Source of the DNA: an uncultured Pelagibacteraceae bacterium
Lineage (GTDB): Bacteria > Pseudomonadota > Alphaproteobacteria > Pelagibacterales > AG-422-B15
Direction of reading: 5' to 3'
Length of the DNA: 64,000 bases
NCBI GenBank assembly: GCA_902517885.1
Contig: CABYDZ010000001.1
Coordinates: 62,001 to 126,000 of the forward strand
Shown here: positions 55,043 through 63,332 of the stretch, in pieces
How positions within the stretch are numbered: position 1 is the stretch's first letter
How the letters are laid out: the number at the start of each line of letters is the position of its first letter
Translations under genes and position numbers: made by a program
The notes under the pieces: generated by a model
Told to the model about the DNA's origin: nothing
Databases searched by the model: none
What the model saw: the letters and a program-made list of their open reading frames with translations, nothing else

Positions 55043-55537
55043 ATGGAAGATCTCTACCCATACACACAACTAGAATATGCAAAATTGCTTGGTTTATCTA
55101 AGGCAGGACTAATATCGAGAAGAAAAACTGGGAAGTTAGAAGGGCAATATATCGTAAAAGATAAATGTTATTACTATGCGCGCCTGCGTCCAGATCAAGT
55201 AAAACCCACACCTAAAACACACACCAAACCACGCAGACGGGGCGCTCACAATTCAGGGTCCGCGCTCCATTATCCAAACCAGGCTTTTAAAGAGCATAAC
55301 GAAGTGAAGATGTTGGCAAAGATAAGATCAAACCTGGATCAAGAAACGTTGGATTTGATCCCTGAGGCAGTAGAGATAGCAAAGCAGAAACGGCAAGATA
55401 GGATTAAAGAGACTATTAAATCTATCGATCAACCTACAAAGCAATATTCGACAGGATTATATAATCCAAAACATGTTACGCCAAGCTGGCGACCATTAGG
55501 TGTTAAGCGTATTGCACGAAACTATAAATATTATTAA
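55043..55537 (+). CDS. Helix-turn-helix protein of the element right end, 164 aa
   Basis: The chosen ATG gives MEDLYPYTQLEYAKLLGLSK; the ORF continues upstream to 54938 through the repeat region, which I regard as non-coding. LEYAKLLGLSKAGLISRRKTGKLEGQYIVKDKCYYY is a helix-turn-helix plus wing, followed by a Pro/Lys/Arg linker (KPTPKTHTKPRRRG) and a basic helical tail. A regulator or origin-binding protein acting on the adjacent GTTAAGC repeats is the simplest reading. It ends near a strong hairpin. Confidence 0.7.
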   Translation: MEDLYPYTQLEYAKLLGLSKAGLISRRKTGKLEGQYIVKDKCYYYARLRPDQVKPTPKTHTKPRRRGAHNSGSALHYPNQAFKEHNEVKMLAKIRSNLDQETLDLIPEAVEIAKQKRQDRIKETIKSIDQPTKQYSTGLYNPKHVTPSWRPLGVKRIARNYKYY

Positions 55538-55568
55538 ATATAACGGTATTCGCTCTCAAACGAATAAA

Positions 55569-55604
55569 CTGGAGTTGTCCATTATCCCAAGTGGATGGCT
55601 CCAG
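55569..55604. terminator. Hairpin between convergent genes
   Basis: A 13-pair stem starting CTGGAG and ending CTCCAG (three G-U pairs) with a ten-base loop. On the minus strand it is followed by TTTATTCG, on the plus strand by a short AGACT/AGTCT repeat. It separates the HTH gene from the opposing 78-codon ORF and could terminate both. Confidence 0.65.
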
Positions 55605-55606
55605 AC

Positions 55607-55843
55607 TTAATAGTCTAACCAACCCCAAGTTGCTCGAGGTTTTTTGTAGCGAAGTGATACTAAATACATATCGAGATATAACTCCCGGCGGTATTCTTTG
55701 TAATATATTTCATCAGATTGTTTATCGACCATCTTCTTCCAGTGCCTACGGGATCTGTAATAATCGGTGAGGGGAGATTGCAGTGGCGTATTCTTCTTTG
55801 GTTTATACCAACTCATCAGTCGGAATTTGTTTACATGATCCAC
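55607..55843 (-). CDS. Possible small basic protein, 78 aa
   Basis: Lys, Arg and Tyr-rich: SWYKPKKNTPLQSPLTDYYRSRRHWKKMV. The ATG at 55843 has only a weak GAGTGG upstream; an in-frame ATG nine codons in is possible. It ends just inside the shared hairpin, as a real minus-strand gene would. No family recognised, and it is the only minus-strand gene of the element. Moderate doubt. Confidence 0.42.
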   Translation of the reverse strand: MDHVNKFRLMSWYKPKKNTPLQSPLTDYYRSRRHWKKMVDKQSDEIYYKEYRRELYLDMYLVSLRYKKPRATWGWLDY

Positions 55844-56030
55844 TCAAAACCAATAACATAAAATCCCATACCCCTTCAAAATAAATTTCATAAAATTTTT
55901 AGCATCTGTGAATGAATGGATCTTTGTTATTACGTCTTGCTGTGTACGAACCTAATAATATACAGCCGCTTGGGTGGGACCTCTCTTAAAGTTATATCAA
56001 AAAGCATGCTTTGAGACCCCTATCGAGAGC

Positions 56031-56060
56031 AAAGCGAAGGCCGAAGGCCTGAGCTTTTTT
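56031..56060 (+). terminator. Rho-independent-type terminator
   Basis: AGGCC-GAA-GGCCT stem (56038-56050), extended loosely by AGC/GCT, then TTTTTT. No annotated plus-strand gene ends just before it, so it may end a small RNA from about 55900. Confidence 0.5.
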
Positions 56061-56218
56061 GACCAAGCCCACAAGTGCAACCATTTACTTACGAATGTAA
56101 GCCAAATAACCACTGTTGCTTAATCAAATTGTTGAGTCAAATCAGTAACTTAATTCGAATTAATAAAGTGTTTTAAGTATTTATTGCTTATTTTTTGAGT
56201 ATATACAACGCTTTCCTG

Positions 56219-56238
56219 TGGTGTAAATGTGGTGTAAA
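56219..56238 (+). repeat. Right tandem arm-type repeat
   Basis: TGGTGTAAATGTGGTGTAAA, same 11-base tandem and orientation as 47267-47286 with one difference. It lies 58 bases inside the right core. Presumed integrase arm site. Confidence 0.65.
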
Positions 56239-56296
56239 TACGGGCCCGTTAAATAGTTTACAACAAAATCAATGGTTTAGGGTAACCCTCATATAC

Positions 56297-56304
56297 TTAC
56301 CAAT
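56297..56304. repeat. Right attachment core (attR) TTACCAAT
   Basis: Direct repeat of 47127-47134. To its right is the tRNA 5' half; to its left is element DNA ending CTCATATAC. Excision by recombination of the two cores would rebuild the host tRNA exactly. Confidence 0.85.
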
Positions 56305-56333
56305 GCGTTGCACTACCATTGTGCTATGGGGGC
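56297..56333 (-). pseudogene. 5' half of the split tRNA-Thr(GGU) gene
   Basis: On the minus strand: acceptor GCCCCCA, TA, D-stem GCAC/GTGC with loop AATGGTA, A, anticodon-stem strand ACGCA and the loop TTGGTAA. After the loop the DNA reads GTATATGAGGG, which cannot pair with ACGCA, so no 3' half follows. Its partner is at 47090-47134. The first base is 12 bases downstream of the gamma-glutamyltranspeptidase stop, same strand. Confidence 0.88.
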
Positions 56334-56345
56334 TTGTTCTATTTA

Positions 56346-58136
56346 TTATCCTCCAATTGCGATCCCTTCTCTTCGAGGATCAGAGCCTCCTTCAAGATTT
56401 TCCCCAATATATATAGTATTTATTCCCGAAAAGTATTTTTTTAATTGTGTTTCGTAGCCCATTGATGAAAGCGCTTCTTTTAGAGTGTTAGCATTTGGAC
56501 CATCTTCAATGTCATATCTACCCCATCGATTAATTGCGTGAGGTAAAGATACAGATTGTTGTACATTCATATCCCAATCAATTAGAGAAATAAGAGAGTT
56601 TGCAACGAACCCAATAATATTACTCCCTCCCGGAGATCCAGTAATGTATATTGGCTTTCCTTCCTTCAGAACAATTGTTGGCGACATAGAAGATCTTGGG
56701 CGTTTACCTGGTTCTAGTCTATTGGAAATTAATTTCCCATCAATTTCATCGCGAAAAGAAAAATCTGTAAGTTGGTTGTTTAATAAGAACCCACTTTCTG
56801 TTAACAATCTTGATCCAAAAGCATTTTCTATTGAAGAAGTCATAGACAATGCGTTCCCATATTTATCATAAATTGATATATGAGTTGTTGATTGTAGCTC
56901 AAGTGAACCATCATCTGCATAATTGTATGTAACTTCTTGAGAAGGATTTCCAGCTTCAATATTTTCTGTTCTTGTTCCTAATTCTATTTTCTTAGATCTT
57001 TTTTTTAAATATTCATGATCAAGTAAACCTTTCATGGGAACATCAACAAAATCACTATCTGCTAAATATCTATCTCGATCAGCAAATGCTAACCGACTTG
57101 CATCACCAATCACCTGCCATGATTTAGGATCTTCGTAGCCAAGTGATTTTAAGTTAAATTCCTCAAGGATTTTTAAAATTTGTGCTACTGCAACTCCACC
57201 TGATGAGGGTGGCCCCATACCACAAACATTATGTTCTCTATAACTTATACAGACTGGATCGCGTTCTATTACGTTATAATTTTCTAAATCACTTTTCTCT
57301 AAATACCCAGGATTTTCAGAGTAGTTTTGAACTGTATTTACAACGTCATCAGCAATTTCCCCCTTATAGAAATCTTCAATACCATCTGTAGAAATTTTTT
57401 TTAGTGTTTCAGCATAAGCTCTATTCGTTATTATTTGTTTATATTTAAGATTATTTCCATCAGGTAAAAAGTATTTAGATGTTTGACTACTTTTTTTTAA
57501 TCTATCCGAGTCTCTTTCAATTGATGATGCTAACTTCTTTGACACGGGGAAGCCATTTTCCCCGAGATTTATTGCAGTGGTAAATAGATTTGACCACTTC
57601 ATTTTTCCCCATTTTTCATGTGCTTTAAACATTAACGCAGGCGTACCCGGTGTTCCCACAGAAAGACCACCAATTACAGCATCAAAAAATTTCTTAGTTT
57701 CCCCACTTTCGTTTTGAAACTGAGTTGTATATGAAGTTCTTGGTGCAGTTTCTCGTCCATCTAATGTGGTAACTGTATTGGTTTTGTTATCGTACCAAAT
57801 TAAGAAACTTCCACCACCAAGGCCAGAAGACTCTGGCTCTACTAACCCTAAAACCGATTGTGCAGCAATCATTGCATCTGCAGCTGTTCCGCCTTCCTCA
57901 AGAATTTTAGCTCCTGCCGCAGAAGCGTAAGAATTTGCCGTCACAATCATCCAGTCTTTCCCTAAAACTGGAACCACATCTTTTTTGGCCTGCATGGAAG
58001 AATTTATTTGTTCAGTATTTAAATCTTCATAATCAATAATAAACGTTTCTGGGTTAATTAGATCAGAGAGATCCTCAGCGTGAGAATTTTGGATTAGTAA
58101 GAAAGTTAATAAAATAAGAGAAAGTAGTTTTTTCAT
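56346..58136 (-). CDS. ggt: Gamma-glutamyltranspeptidase
   Basis: 596 residues, made as a precursor that self-cleaves. A signal peptide (MKKLLSLILLTFLLIQNSHA) precedes the large-subunit start. GLVEPESSGLGGGSFLIWYD and GGLSVGTPGTPALM are family blocks. The nucleophile Thr is in LQSTTHISIYDKYGNALSMTSSIE, and the catalytic GSPGGSNIIGFV loop is at about 510. The enzyme acts in the periplasm on glutathione and other gamma-glutamyl compounds. The split tRNA-Thr starts 12 bases downstream. It is followed on the upstream side by a secreted nuclease gene 23 bases away, same strand. Confidence 0.95.
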   Translation of the reverse strand: MKKLLSLILLTFLLIQNSHAEDLSDLINPETFIIDYEDLNTEQINSSMQAKKDVVPVLGKDWMIVTANSYASAAGAKILEEGGTAADAMIAAQSVLGLVEPESSGLGGGSFLIWYDNKTNTVTTLDGRETAPRTSYTTQFQNESGETKKFFDAVIGGLSVGTPGTPALMFKAHEKWGKMKWSNLFTTAINLGENGFPVSKKLASSIERDSDRLKKSSQTSKYFLPDGNNLKYKQIITNRAYAETLKKISTDGIEDFYKGEIADDVVNTVQNYSENPGYLEKSDLENYNVIERDPVCISYREHNVCGMGPPSSGGVAVAQILKILEEFNLKSLGYEDPKSWQVIGDASRLAFADRDRYLADSDFVDVPMKGLLDHEYLKKRSKKIELGTRTENIEAGNPSQEVTYNYADDGSLELQSTTHISIYDKYGNALSMTSSIENAFGSRLLTESGFLLNNQLTDFSFRDEIDGKLISNRLEPGKRPRSSMSPTIVLKEGKPIYITGSPGGSNIIGFVANSLISLIDWDMNVQQSVSLPHAINRWGRYDIEDGPNANTLKEALSSMGYETQLKKYFSGINTIYIGENLEGGSDPRREGIAIGG

Positions 58137-58159
58137 CTTATTCTCTATAGTTAATAGTT

Positions 58160-58576
58160 TTATTCATGTTTTAAATCCTGACACCAATCATATTTTTGTT
58201 TGCGATTATAAACAACGCCTAGCTTGTTTTTGACAATCTTACTTGATGCATCTTCACCATCAATTATTAAATATGATAATATTCTTCCAAAATAATCTTC
58301 CAGGTATTCGGTTTTAAATTCAATTGTTGATGCATTTGCAATAAGATCATTTAGGTAATCTCGTGCTTTTAAGCCTAGTTCTAGTTCAGCATTGCATTTC
58401 GGCTTGGATATTTCAGGGGTATCTAATTCAAGTAATCTAATTTTTTTCTTCATGCCATTGATTGTGACGTAGCAAGTATCTCCATCATAACAGAATTGAT
58501 CATTATACTGTCGAAGACTGATTTCAGCTTGAACAGTTGTAATCATGCTAAAAAATATAACGAGAATATATTTCAT
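58160..58576 (-). CDS. Secreted thermonuclease-family (SNase-like) protein
   Basis: 138 residues, signal peptide MKYILVIFFSMITTVQA. The staphylococcal-nuclease fold is marked by DGDTCYVTINGMKKKIRLLELDTPEISKP (first Asp and the catalytic Arg of IRLLELDTPE), LGLKARDYLNDLIA and EDYFGRILSYLIIDG (second Arg). Four cysteines could form disulfides. It is 23 bases upstream of gamma-glutamyltranspeptidase on the same strand and diverges from typA. It likely degrades extracellular nucleic acid for phosphorus or nitrogen. Confidence 0.87.
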   Translation of the reverse strand: MKYILVIFFSMITTVQAEISLRQYNDQFCYDGDTCYVTINGMKKKIRLLELDTPEISKPKCNAELELGLKARDYLNDLIANASTIEFKTEYLEDYFGRILSYLIIDGEDASSKIVKNKLGVVYNRKQKYDWCQDLKHE

Positions 58577-58650
58577 CTTAATAACTATAAATCTTGTTTT
58601 TATATGACAAACCCATTAGAAGACAATCAATATTATTTTATCACTCATCA

Positions 58651-60471
58651 ATGACATCAAAACTAAGAAACATCGCAATTATTGCTCACGTGGATCATGG
58701 CAAGACTACTTTGATCGATTCTTTAATGAAACAAACAGGCATGTTTCGTGAAAATCAGAACGTAGATGAACGTTTAATGGACTCCGGTGATCTCGAAAAG
58801 GAAAGAGGGATTACAATTTTAGCCAAACCAACTTCTATTGTTTGGAAAGATGTCCGTATTAACATTATTGATACTCCTGGGCATGCTGATTTTGGAGGTG
58901 AAGTGGAACGAGTTCTTGGAATGGCTGATGGCGTTATAATATTAGCAGATGCAGCCGAAGGACCAATGCCGCAAACAAAGTTTGTTTTAGGTAAAGCCCT
59001 TGCCCAGAATTTAAGACCAATAGTTGTAATTAATAAAGTTGACAGACATGATGCTAGATCTGAAGAGGTTGTAAATGAGGTTTTTGATTTATTTGTTGCA
59101 TTAGACGCAAGCGAAGAACAGTTAGATTTTCCAATCTTGTATGCAGCAGGAAGAGAAGGCTGGTGTGTTAAAAATTTAGAAGATCCTCGAGAAAATTTAC
59201 ATCCATTATTAGATCTAATATTAAACCACGTTGAAGAACCACAAATAGATTTATTAAAACCCTTTGCAATGTTAGCAACTTTACTTGATGCAGATCCTTA
59301 CTTGGGCCGGTGTCTTATTGGACGAGTAATAAATGGATCAGCAAAAGTAAATGACCAAGTTAAATCTATTAATCTTAGTGGATCTCAAATAGAAACCGGA
59401 CGATTAACAAAACTATTTACCTTTAGAGGAGCTGATAGGGTGCCAGTTGATCAGGTAACAGCTGGAGATATAATTTGCATAGCTGGTTTAGCTGTAACAT
59501 CAGTTGCAGATACAATATGTAATCCTGAAGTTACAGAACCACTTATTTCAACACCTATTGATCCTCCCACAATGTCAGTAACTATTACGGTTAATGACTC
59601 TCCATTTGCAGGTACAGATGGAAATAGAGTAACCTCAACTTTAATTCGTGAAAGACTCTTAGCTGAAGCTGAAACCAACGTTGCGATTACTTTTGAAGAG
59701 AATGATCAGAAAGATGCTTTTGAAATCGGTGGGAGAGGTGAGCTACAAATTGGTGTCTTAATAGAACAAATGAGAAGAGAAGGATTCGAATTATCAGTTT
59801 CACGTCCACGTGTTCTGTACAAAGTTAGCGAAAATGGGGCAAAAACTGAGCCTATTGAAGAAGTTATCATTGATGTTGATGATGAATATACAAGTACCGT
59901 AGTTGATGGAATGAATCAGAGAAAAGCTGAAATGCAAGACATGCGATCATCTGGAGCAGGCAAGACGAGACTAACTTTCTTAGCTCCATCAAGGGGATTA
60001 ATAGGATATCAAAATAAATTTTTAACAGATACTAAAGGAACAGGAGTTATAAACAGACTCTTCAATAAATATGATAATTACAAAGGAAGTATTGTTGGAC
60101 GAAAATATGGCGCATTAATATCAACTGATACTGGCAGTGCCGCAGCTTATGCAATTTTCAATCTTCAAGATCGTGGGACAATGTTTATTGGTCACCAATC
60201 GAAAGTATATGGCGGAATGGTTGTTGGTGAGCACAGTCGAGATAATGATCTTGAAATAAATGTTTTGAAAGGAAAGCAGCTTACAAATGTAAGAGCCTCT
60301 GGAACAGATGAAGCAGTAAAATTAACACCACCACGACGAATGTCTCTTGAAGAAATGATGGCTTATATAAATGAAGATGAATTATTAGAGGTTACCCCAA
60401 GTAATTTAAGACTCAGAAAACGTTATCTTTCAGCTATTGAACGAAAAAAATATCGGAAATCAAAATCTTAA
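58651..60471 (+). CDS. typA: Ribosome-associated GTPase TypA/BipA
   Basis: 606 residues from the ATG giving MTSKLRNIAIIAHVDHGKTTLID, the canonical start; a longer ORF to 58594 has no homology-like sequence. G1 AHVDHGKT, G2 ERGITI, G3 DTPGHADFGGEVER, G4 NKVDR. EF-G-like domains III and V and the BipA-specific C-terminus (RIGYQNKFLTDTKGTGVINRLF-type block, NVRASGTDEAVKLTPPRRMSLE) are all present. It is a translation factor for stress and cold growth and 50S assembly. The 124 bases after it hold an AATTGC/GCAATT hairpin with a T-rich loop. Confidence 0.97.
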   Translation: MTSKLRNIAIIAHVDHGKTTLIDSLMKQTGMFRENQNVDERLMDSGDLEKERGITILAKPTSIVWKDVRINIIDTPGHADFGGEVERVLGMADGVIILADAAEGPMPQTKFVLGKALAQNLRPIVVINKVDRHDARSEEVVNEVFDLFVALDASEEQLDFPILYAAGREGWCVKNLEDPRENLHPLLDLILNHVEEPQIDLLKPFAMLATLLDADPYLGRCLIGRVINGSAKVNDQVKSINLSGSQIETGRLTKLFTFRGADRVPVDQVTAGDIICIAGLAVTSVADTICNPEVTEPLISTPIDPPTMSVTITVNDSPFAGTDGNRVTSTLIRERLLAEAETNVAITFEENDQKDAFEIGGRGELQIGVLIEQMRREGFELSVSRPRVLYKVSENGAKTEPIEEVIIDVDDEYTSTVVDGMNQRKAEMQDMRSSGAGKTRLTFLAPSRGLIGYQNKFLTDTKGTGVINRLFNKYDNYKGSIVGRKYGALISTDTGSAAAYAIFNLQDRGTMFIGHQSKVYGGMVVGEHSRDNDLEINVLKGKQLTNVRASGTDEAVKLTPPRRMSLEEMMAYINEDELLEVTPSNLRLRKRYLSAIERKKYRKSKS

Positions 60472-60595
60472 TTAATAGCTTTTTATGAGGAGAAACTCAG
60501 TGTCATTAATTAATTGCTTTTTTTTGAGCAATTCTTATTCTTTAATAATTAATATTAAATTCAGCAAAAGTTATTGTACGTAAGGGTTAAAATAT

Positions 60596-62545
60596 ATGAG
60601 TAGAGTCAATTGGATAATCTTGATCGCAGTAACTTTGTCTTTAATTTTCATTGGAGGATATATTTACTTAAAGCCATTGCTTAAGCCGCTCTTGGTAATG
60701 ACAGATCAGCCATTGATGACGAAAGAGGATGTGGAAAGAGCTAGAGCTTTGGCAGCTCAACAAAACGAAGATGCTTTTTTACAATGGGAATTTCAAAAAG
60801 AGAAGTATAAGAAAAAGAATGAGTTAAAGAATGTGTACTTTGGAGATTTGCATGTTCACTCTAGCCTTTCCTTTGATGCTTATATATTCAATACACGGCT
60901 TGATGTTGATGAGTCTTATGAGTTTGCGAAAGGTATGCCATTTAAAAATATGTATGGTGAAACAATGCAAATATCAAGACCACTGGATTTTGCAGCAGTA
61001 ACTGATCATGCAGAAACTTTTGGAATACATGAGAGTTGTAGTGATCCTGAAATTACAGAAGAGTCAGTTTATACGTGTCAGAGATTAGAAACTCCAAGTT
61101 TTAAATTCTTTGCTGAGCTGCGGGAAACAGCAGTAAAAAGACCTCCGGTCAGTTTTTTATCTGAGGCAATCAATGATAAAGAGAAAGAAGAAAAATTTAT
61201 AAAGTCCACTTGGAATAAAATTATCAATGCAGCTGAAAGACATAACGATCCCGGAAAATTTACAACATTTATTGCATATGAGTATTCACCAGTTTTACCA
61301 GATGGTGGCTACAATCATCGGAATGTTATTTTTAAAAATAATACAGTGCCTGATAGAGTATTTTCACTTTTTGATGCTCACACAGCCATAGATTTATGGG
61401 AAAAATTATTGGCAAATTGTAATTATCCATGTGAGTTCATGACCATACCTCATAATAGCAATAGGTCTTGGGGCGTTACTTTTGCCGATAAGACAATTGA
61501 CGGTGCTGAGTATACAGAAGCAAACTGGGCAATTAGAGATAAAGTTGAACCACTTGTTGAAATGTTTCAAATCAAAGGAAATTCAGAGTGCAGTACTTTC
61601 TTTGGAAGCACAGATGAAGAATGTAATATTGAACAAATTTATCCTAAATGTGAAAAAGAAGGAGATACTCTATGTATTCAACCTACTTCAATGGTAAGAG
61701 ATGCCTTAAAACGAGGTATAGAACTTGAGACAGATTTAGGTTTTAACCCATTAGATTTAGGAGTGATTGGAAGTTCAGATACTCATAATGCAAATCCTGG
61801 AGATACGGAAGAATGGGATTTTAAAGGTGAAAGTAGCGTTGTTGGCCCTGCGTTTGCACGGACTGATGCGCATGCATTTATTCCTCGATTTGTAAATAAT
61901 CCGGGAGGACTTGCAGCAATCTGGGCTAAAGAAAATAATCGTGATGAACTTTTTGAAGCCATGCAAAATAAAGAAGTATATGCAACTACGGGGACACGAA
62001 TTGAACTTAGATTTTTTGGAGGGTTCAATTACAACGAAAGTATTCTTTCAGCATCCGATCCCTTAACTTCCGCTTACAATGATGGCAATCCTATGGGTAG
62101 TACAATAAAGCATAATGAAGGTAAAAATATTTCATTCTATATTACTGCAAAAAAGGATCCAATTGATGCGCCTTTAGATAAAATACAAGTGATCAAGGGT
62201 TGGATTGAAAACGGTGAAACAATGGAAGAAGTGATGGATGTTGTTTGCAGTGAAAACAGAAAAATAAACAATAAATCTATGCGATGTGAAACTTTAAAAG
62301 TAGATGTTGATTTAACAACATGCAAGATTGACCAAGACCGGGGTGCAGACGAGCTTAAAGTTTTGTGGACAGATCCAAATTATAAGCCAGAACAGAATGC
62401 CTTCTATTATGCTCGAGTATTGCAAAACCCAACTTGTAGGTGGACCACATATGACAATATCAGAGCAGGCCGCAAACCCCCTAAAGAGTATAGTGCCACC
62501 ATGACTGAAATGGCATGGTCATCTCCTATTTGGATTCGTGATTAA
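60596..62545 (+). CDS. DUF3604 (PHP-like) membrane-anchored protein
   Basis: 649 residues. An N-terminal anchor (WIILIAVTLSLIFIGGYIYL) places the rest in the periplasm. YFGDLHVHSSLSFDAYIF is the DUF3604 opening with an HxH PHP-like metal site, then FAAVTDHAETFGIHESC, YEYSPVLPDGGYNHRNVIF, FMTIPHNSNRSWG and LGVIGSSDTHNANPGDTEEWDFKGE supply further His/Asp residues, and VYATTGTRIELRFFGGFNY follows. PHP-type proteins are phosphoesterases or amidohydrolases; the DUF3604 reaction is not established. Common in marine bacteria. Stand-alone gene between typA and an opposing ABC exporter. Confidence 0.9.
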   Translation: MSRVNWIILIAVTLSLIFIGGYIYLKPLLKPLLVMTDQPLMTKEDVERARALAAQQNEDAFLQWEFQKEKYKKKNELKNVYFGDLHVHSSLSFDAYIFNTRLDVDESYEFAKGMPFKNMYGETMQISRPLDFAAVTDHAETFGIHESCSDPEITEESVYTCQRLETPSFKFFAELRETAVKRPPVSFLSEAINDKEKEEKFIKSTWNKIINAAERHNDPGKFTTFIAYEYSPVLPDGGYNHRNVIFKNNTVPDRVFSLFDAHTAIDLWEKLLANCNYPCEFMTIPHNSNRSWGVTFADKTIDGAEYTEANWAIRDKVEPLVEMFQIKGNSECSTFFGSTDEECNIEQIYPKCEKEGDTLCIQPTSMVRDALKRGIELETDLGFNPLDLGVIGSSDTHNANPGDTEEWDFKGESSVVGPAFARTDAHAFIPRFVNNPGGLAAIWAKENNRDELFEAMQNKEVYATTGTRIELRFFGGFNYNESILSASDPLTSAYNDGNPMGSTIKHNEGKNISFYITAKKDPIDAPLDKIQVIKGWIENGETMEEVMDVVCSENRKINNKSMRCETLKVDVDLTTCKIDQDRGADELKVLWTDPNYKPEQNAFYYARVLQNPTCRWTTYDNIRAGRKPPKEYSATMTEMAWSSPIWIRD

Positions 62546-62570
62546 AAGATAAAAGTTAAGATGTAGTCGT

Positions 62571-63332
62571 TTACGTTTTTGTACCATAGCCCTTAGATAT
62601 CACTATGGCTACACCAACGATGCATGCAATTAAAAATCCCACAAGCGACACTACACTTATAAAAATATTAATATCTGAAGCGCCATAAAACGACCATCGC
62701 ATTCCATTTATAAGGTACACAACAGGATTAAAGTATGAAACTTTTTGCCAAAATTCAGGCAACATTTCGATCGTGTATAAACTTCCCCCTAAAAAAACTA
62801 ATGGGGTAATAATTATGAGAGGAACAACTTGGAGTTGTTCAAAATTATTACTGAGCAACCCGATTAAAAATCCAAACAAACTAAATGTAAGACAAGTTAA
62901 TACAAGGAGAAAAAGCATCAATAAGGGATATTGAATTTTTAGTTCAACAAAAAAACTAGCAGTAAGTAAAATTATTATACCAACAATTAGAGACTTAGTT
63001 GCACTAGCTCCAACAAATCCAACAATGATTTCAAAAGATGATACTGGTGCAGCCAATACTTCATAAATTGACCCTGTAAACTTTGGGAAAAAGATTCCAA
63101 ATGCTGAATTTGAAATACTTTGTGTCAAAAGAGTAAGCATAAGCAGGCCAGGTACTATAAATGATCCATAACTCACACCATCAAGCTCAGGTATCATTCC
63201 CCCTATAACAGAACCAAATACAATAAAATATAATGAAGTTGAAATAACAGGCGAAAGTATACTTTGACCTATTGTTCTTCGCATTCTATCCATTTCATGG
63301 AAATATATTGCTCTTATAGCGTAAAAATTCAT
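62571..63332 (-). CDS. ABC-2 type exporter permease
   Basis: 253 residues with six membrane segments. RAIYFHEMDRMRRTIGQSILSPVISTSLYFIVFGSVIG and the later PLVFLGGSLYTIEMLPEFWQKVSYFNPVVYLINGMRWSFYG are the ABC2_membrane hallmarks; the latter is the NodJ/YadH-like block. It overlaps the ATPase stop by one base, so the two form a two-gene exporter. Substrate unknown. Confidence 0.9.
   Translation of the reverse strand: MNFYAIRAIYFHEMDRMRRTIGQSILSPVISTSLYFIVFGSVIGGMIPELDGVSYGSFIVPGLLMLTLLTQSISNSAFGIFFPKFTGSIYEVLAAPVSSFEIIVGFVGASATKSLIVGIIILLTASFFVELKIQYPLLMLFLLVLTCLTFSLFGFLIGLLSNNFEQLQVVPLIIITPLVFLGGSLYTIEMLPEFWQKVSYFNPVVYLINGMRWSFYGASDINIFISVVSLVGFLIACIVGVAIVISKGYGTKT

Larger units (their letters stand above)
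55844..56296. other. Non-coding right end of the element, possible small RNA
   Basis: 453 bases with no credible ORF. It holds a perfect AAAGCATGCTTT palindrome near 56000, a hairpin with a T-run at 56031-56060, and the right arm repeats. A short transcript ending at the hairpin is possible. Nothing else is recognised. Confidence 0.5.
47127..56304. mobile_element. Integrated element in a tRNA-Thr gene (satellite/tycheposon-like)
   Basis: Bounded by an eight-base direct repeat TTACCAAT (47127-47134 and 56297-56304), which is the tRNA anticodon loop plus one base. One repeat unit plus the insert is 9170 bases. Content in order: tandem arm repeats, a complete tRNA-Thr(GGU), P4-type tyrosine integrase, small ORFs, MerR/HTH protein, a tightly overlapping operon of unknown small proteins, AEP primase-helicase, iteron-like repeats, HTH protein, a non-coding right end and a second pair of arm repeats. 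No capsid, terminase, portal, relaxase or secretion genes are seen. Gene style and base composition look different from the host DNA. Best described as an integrative replicon that may borrow a helper phage. Confidence 0.88.

Noticed and set aside
56297-56333. Intact tRNA at the right junction
   Set aside because: After TTGGTAA the DNA reads GTATAT, which cannot pair with the ACGCA strand; no T-arm or acceptor partner follows.
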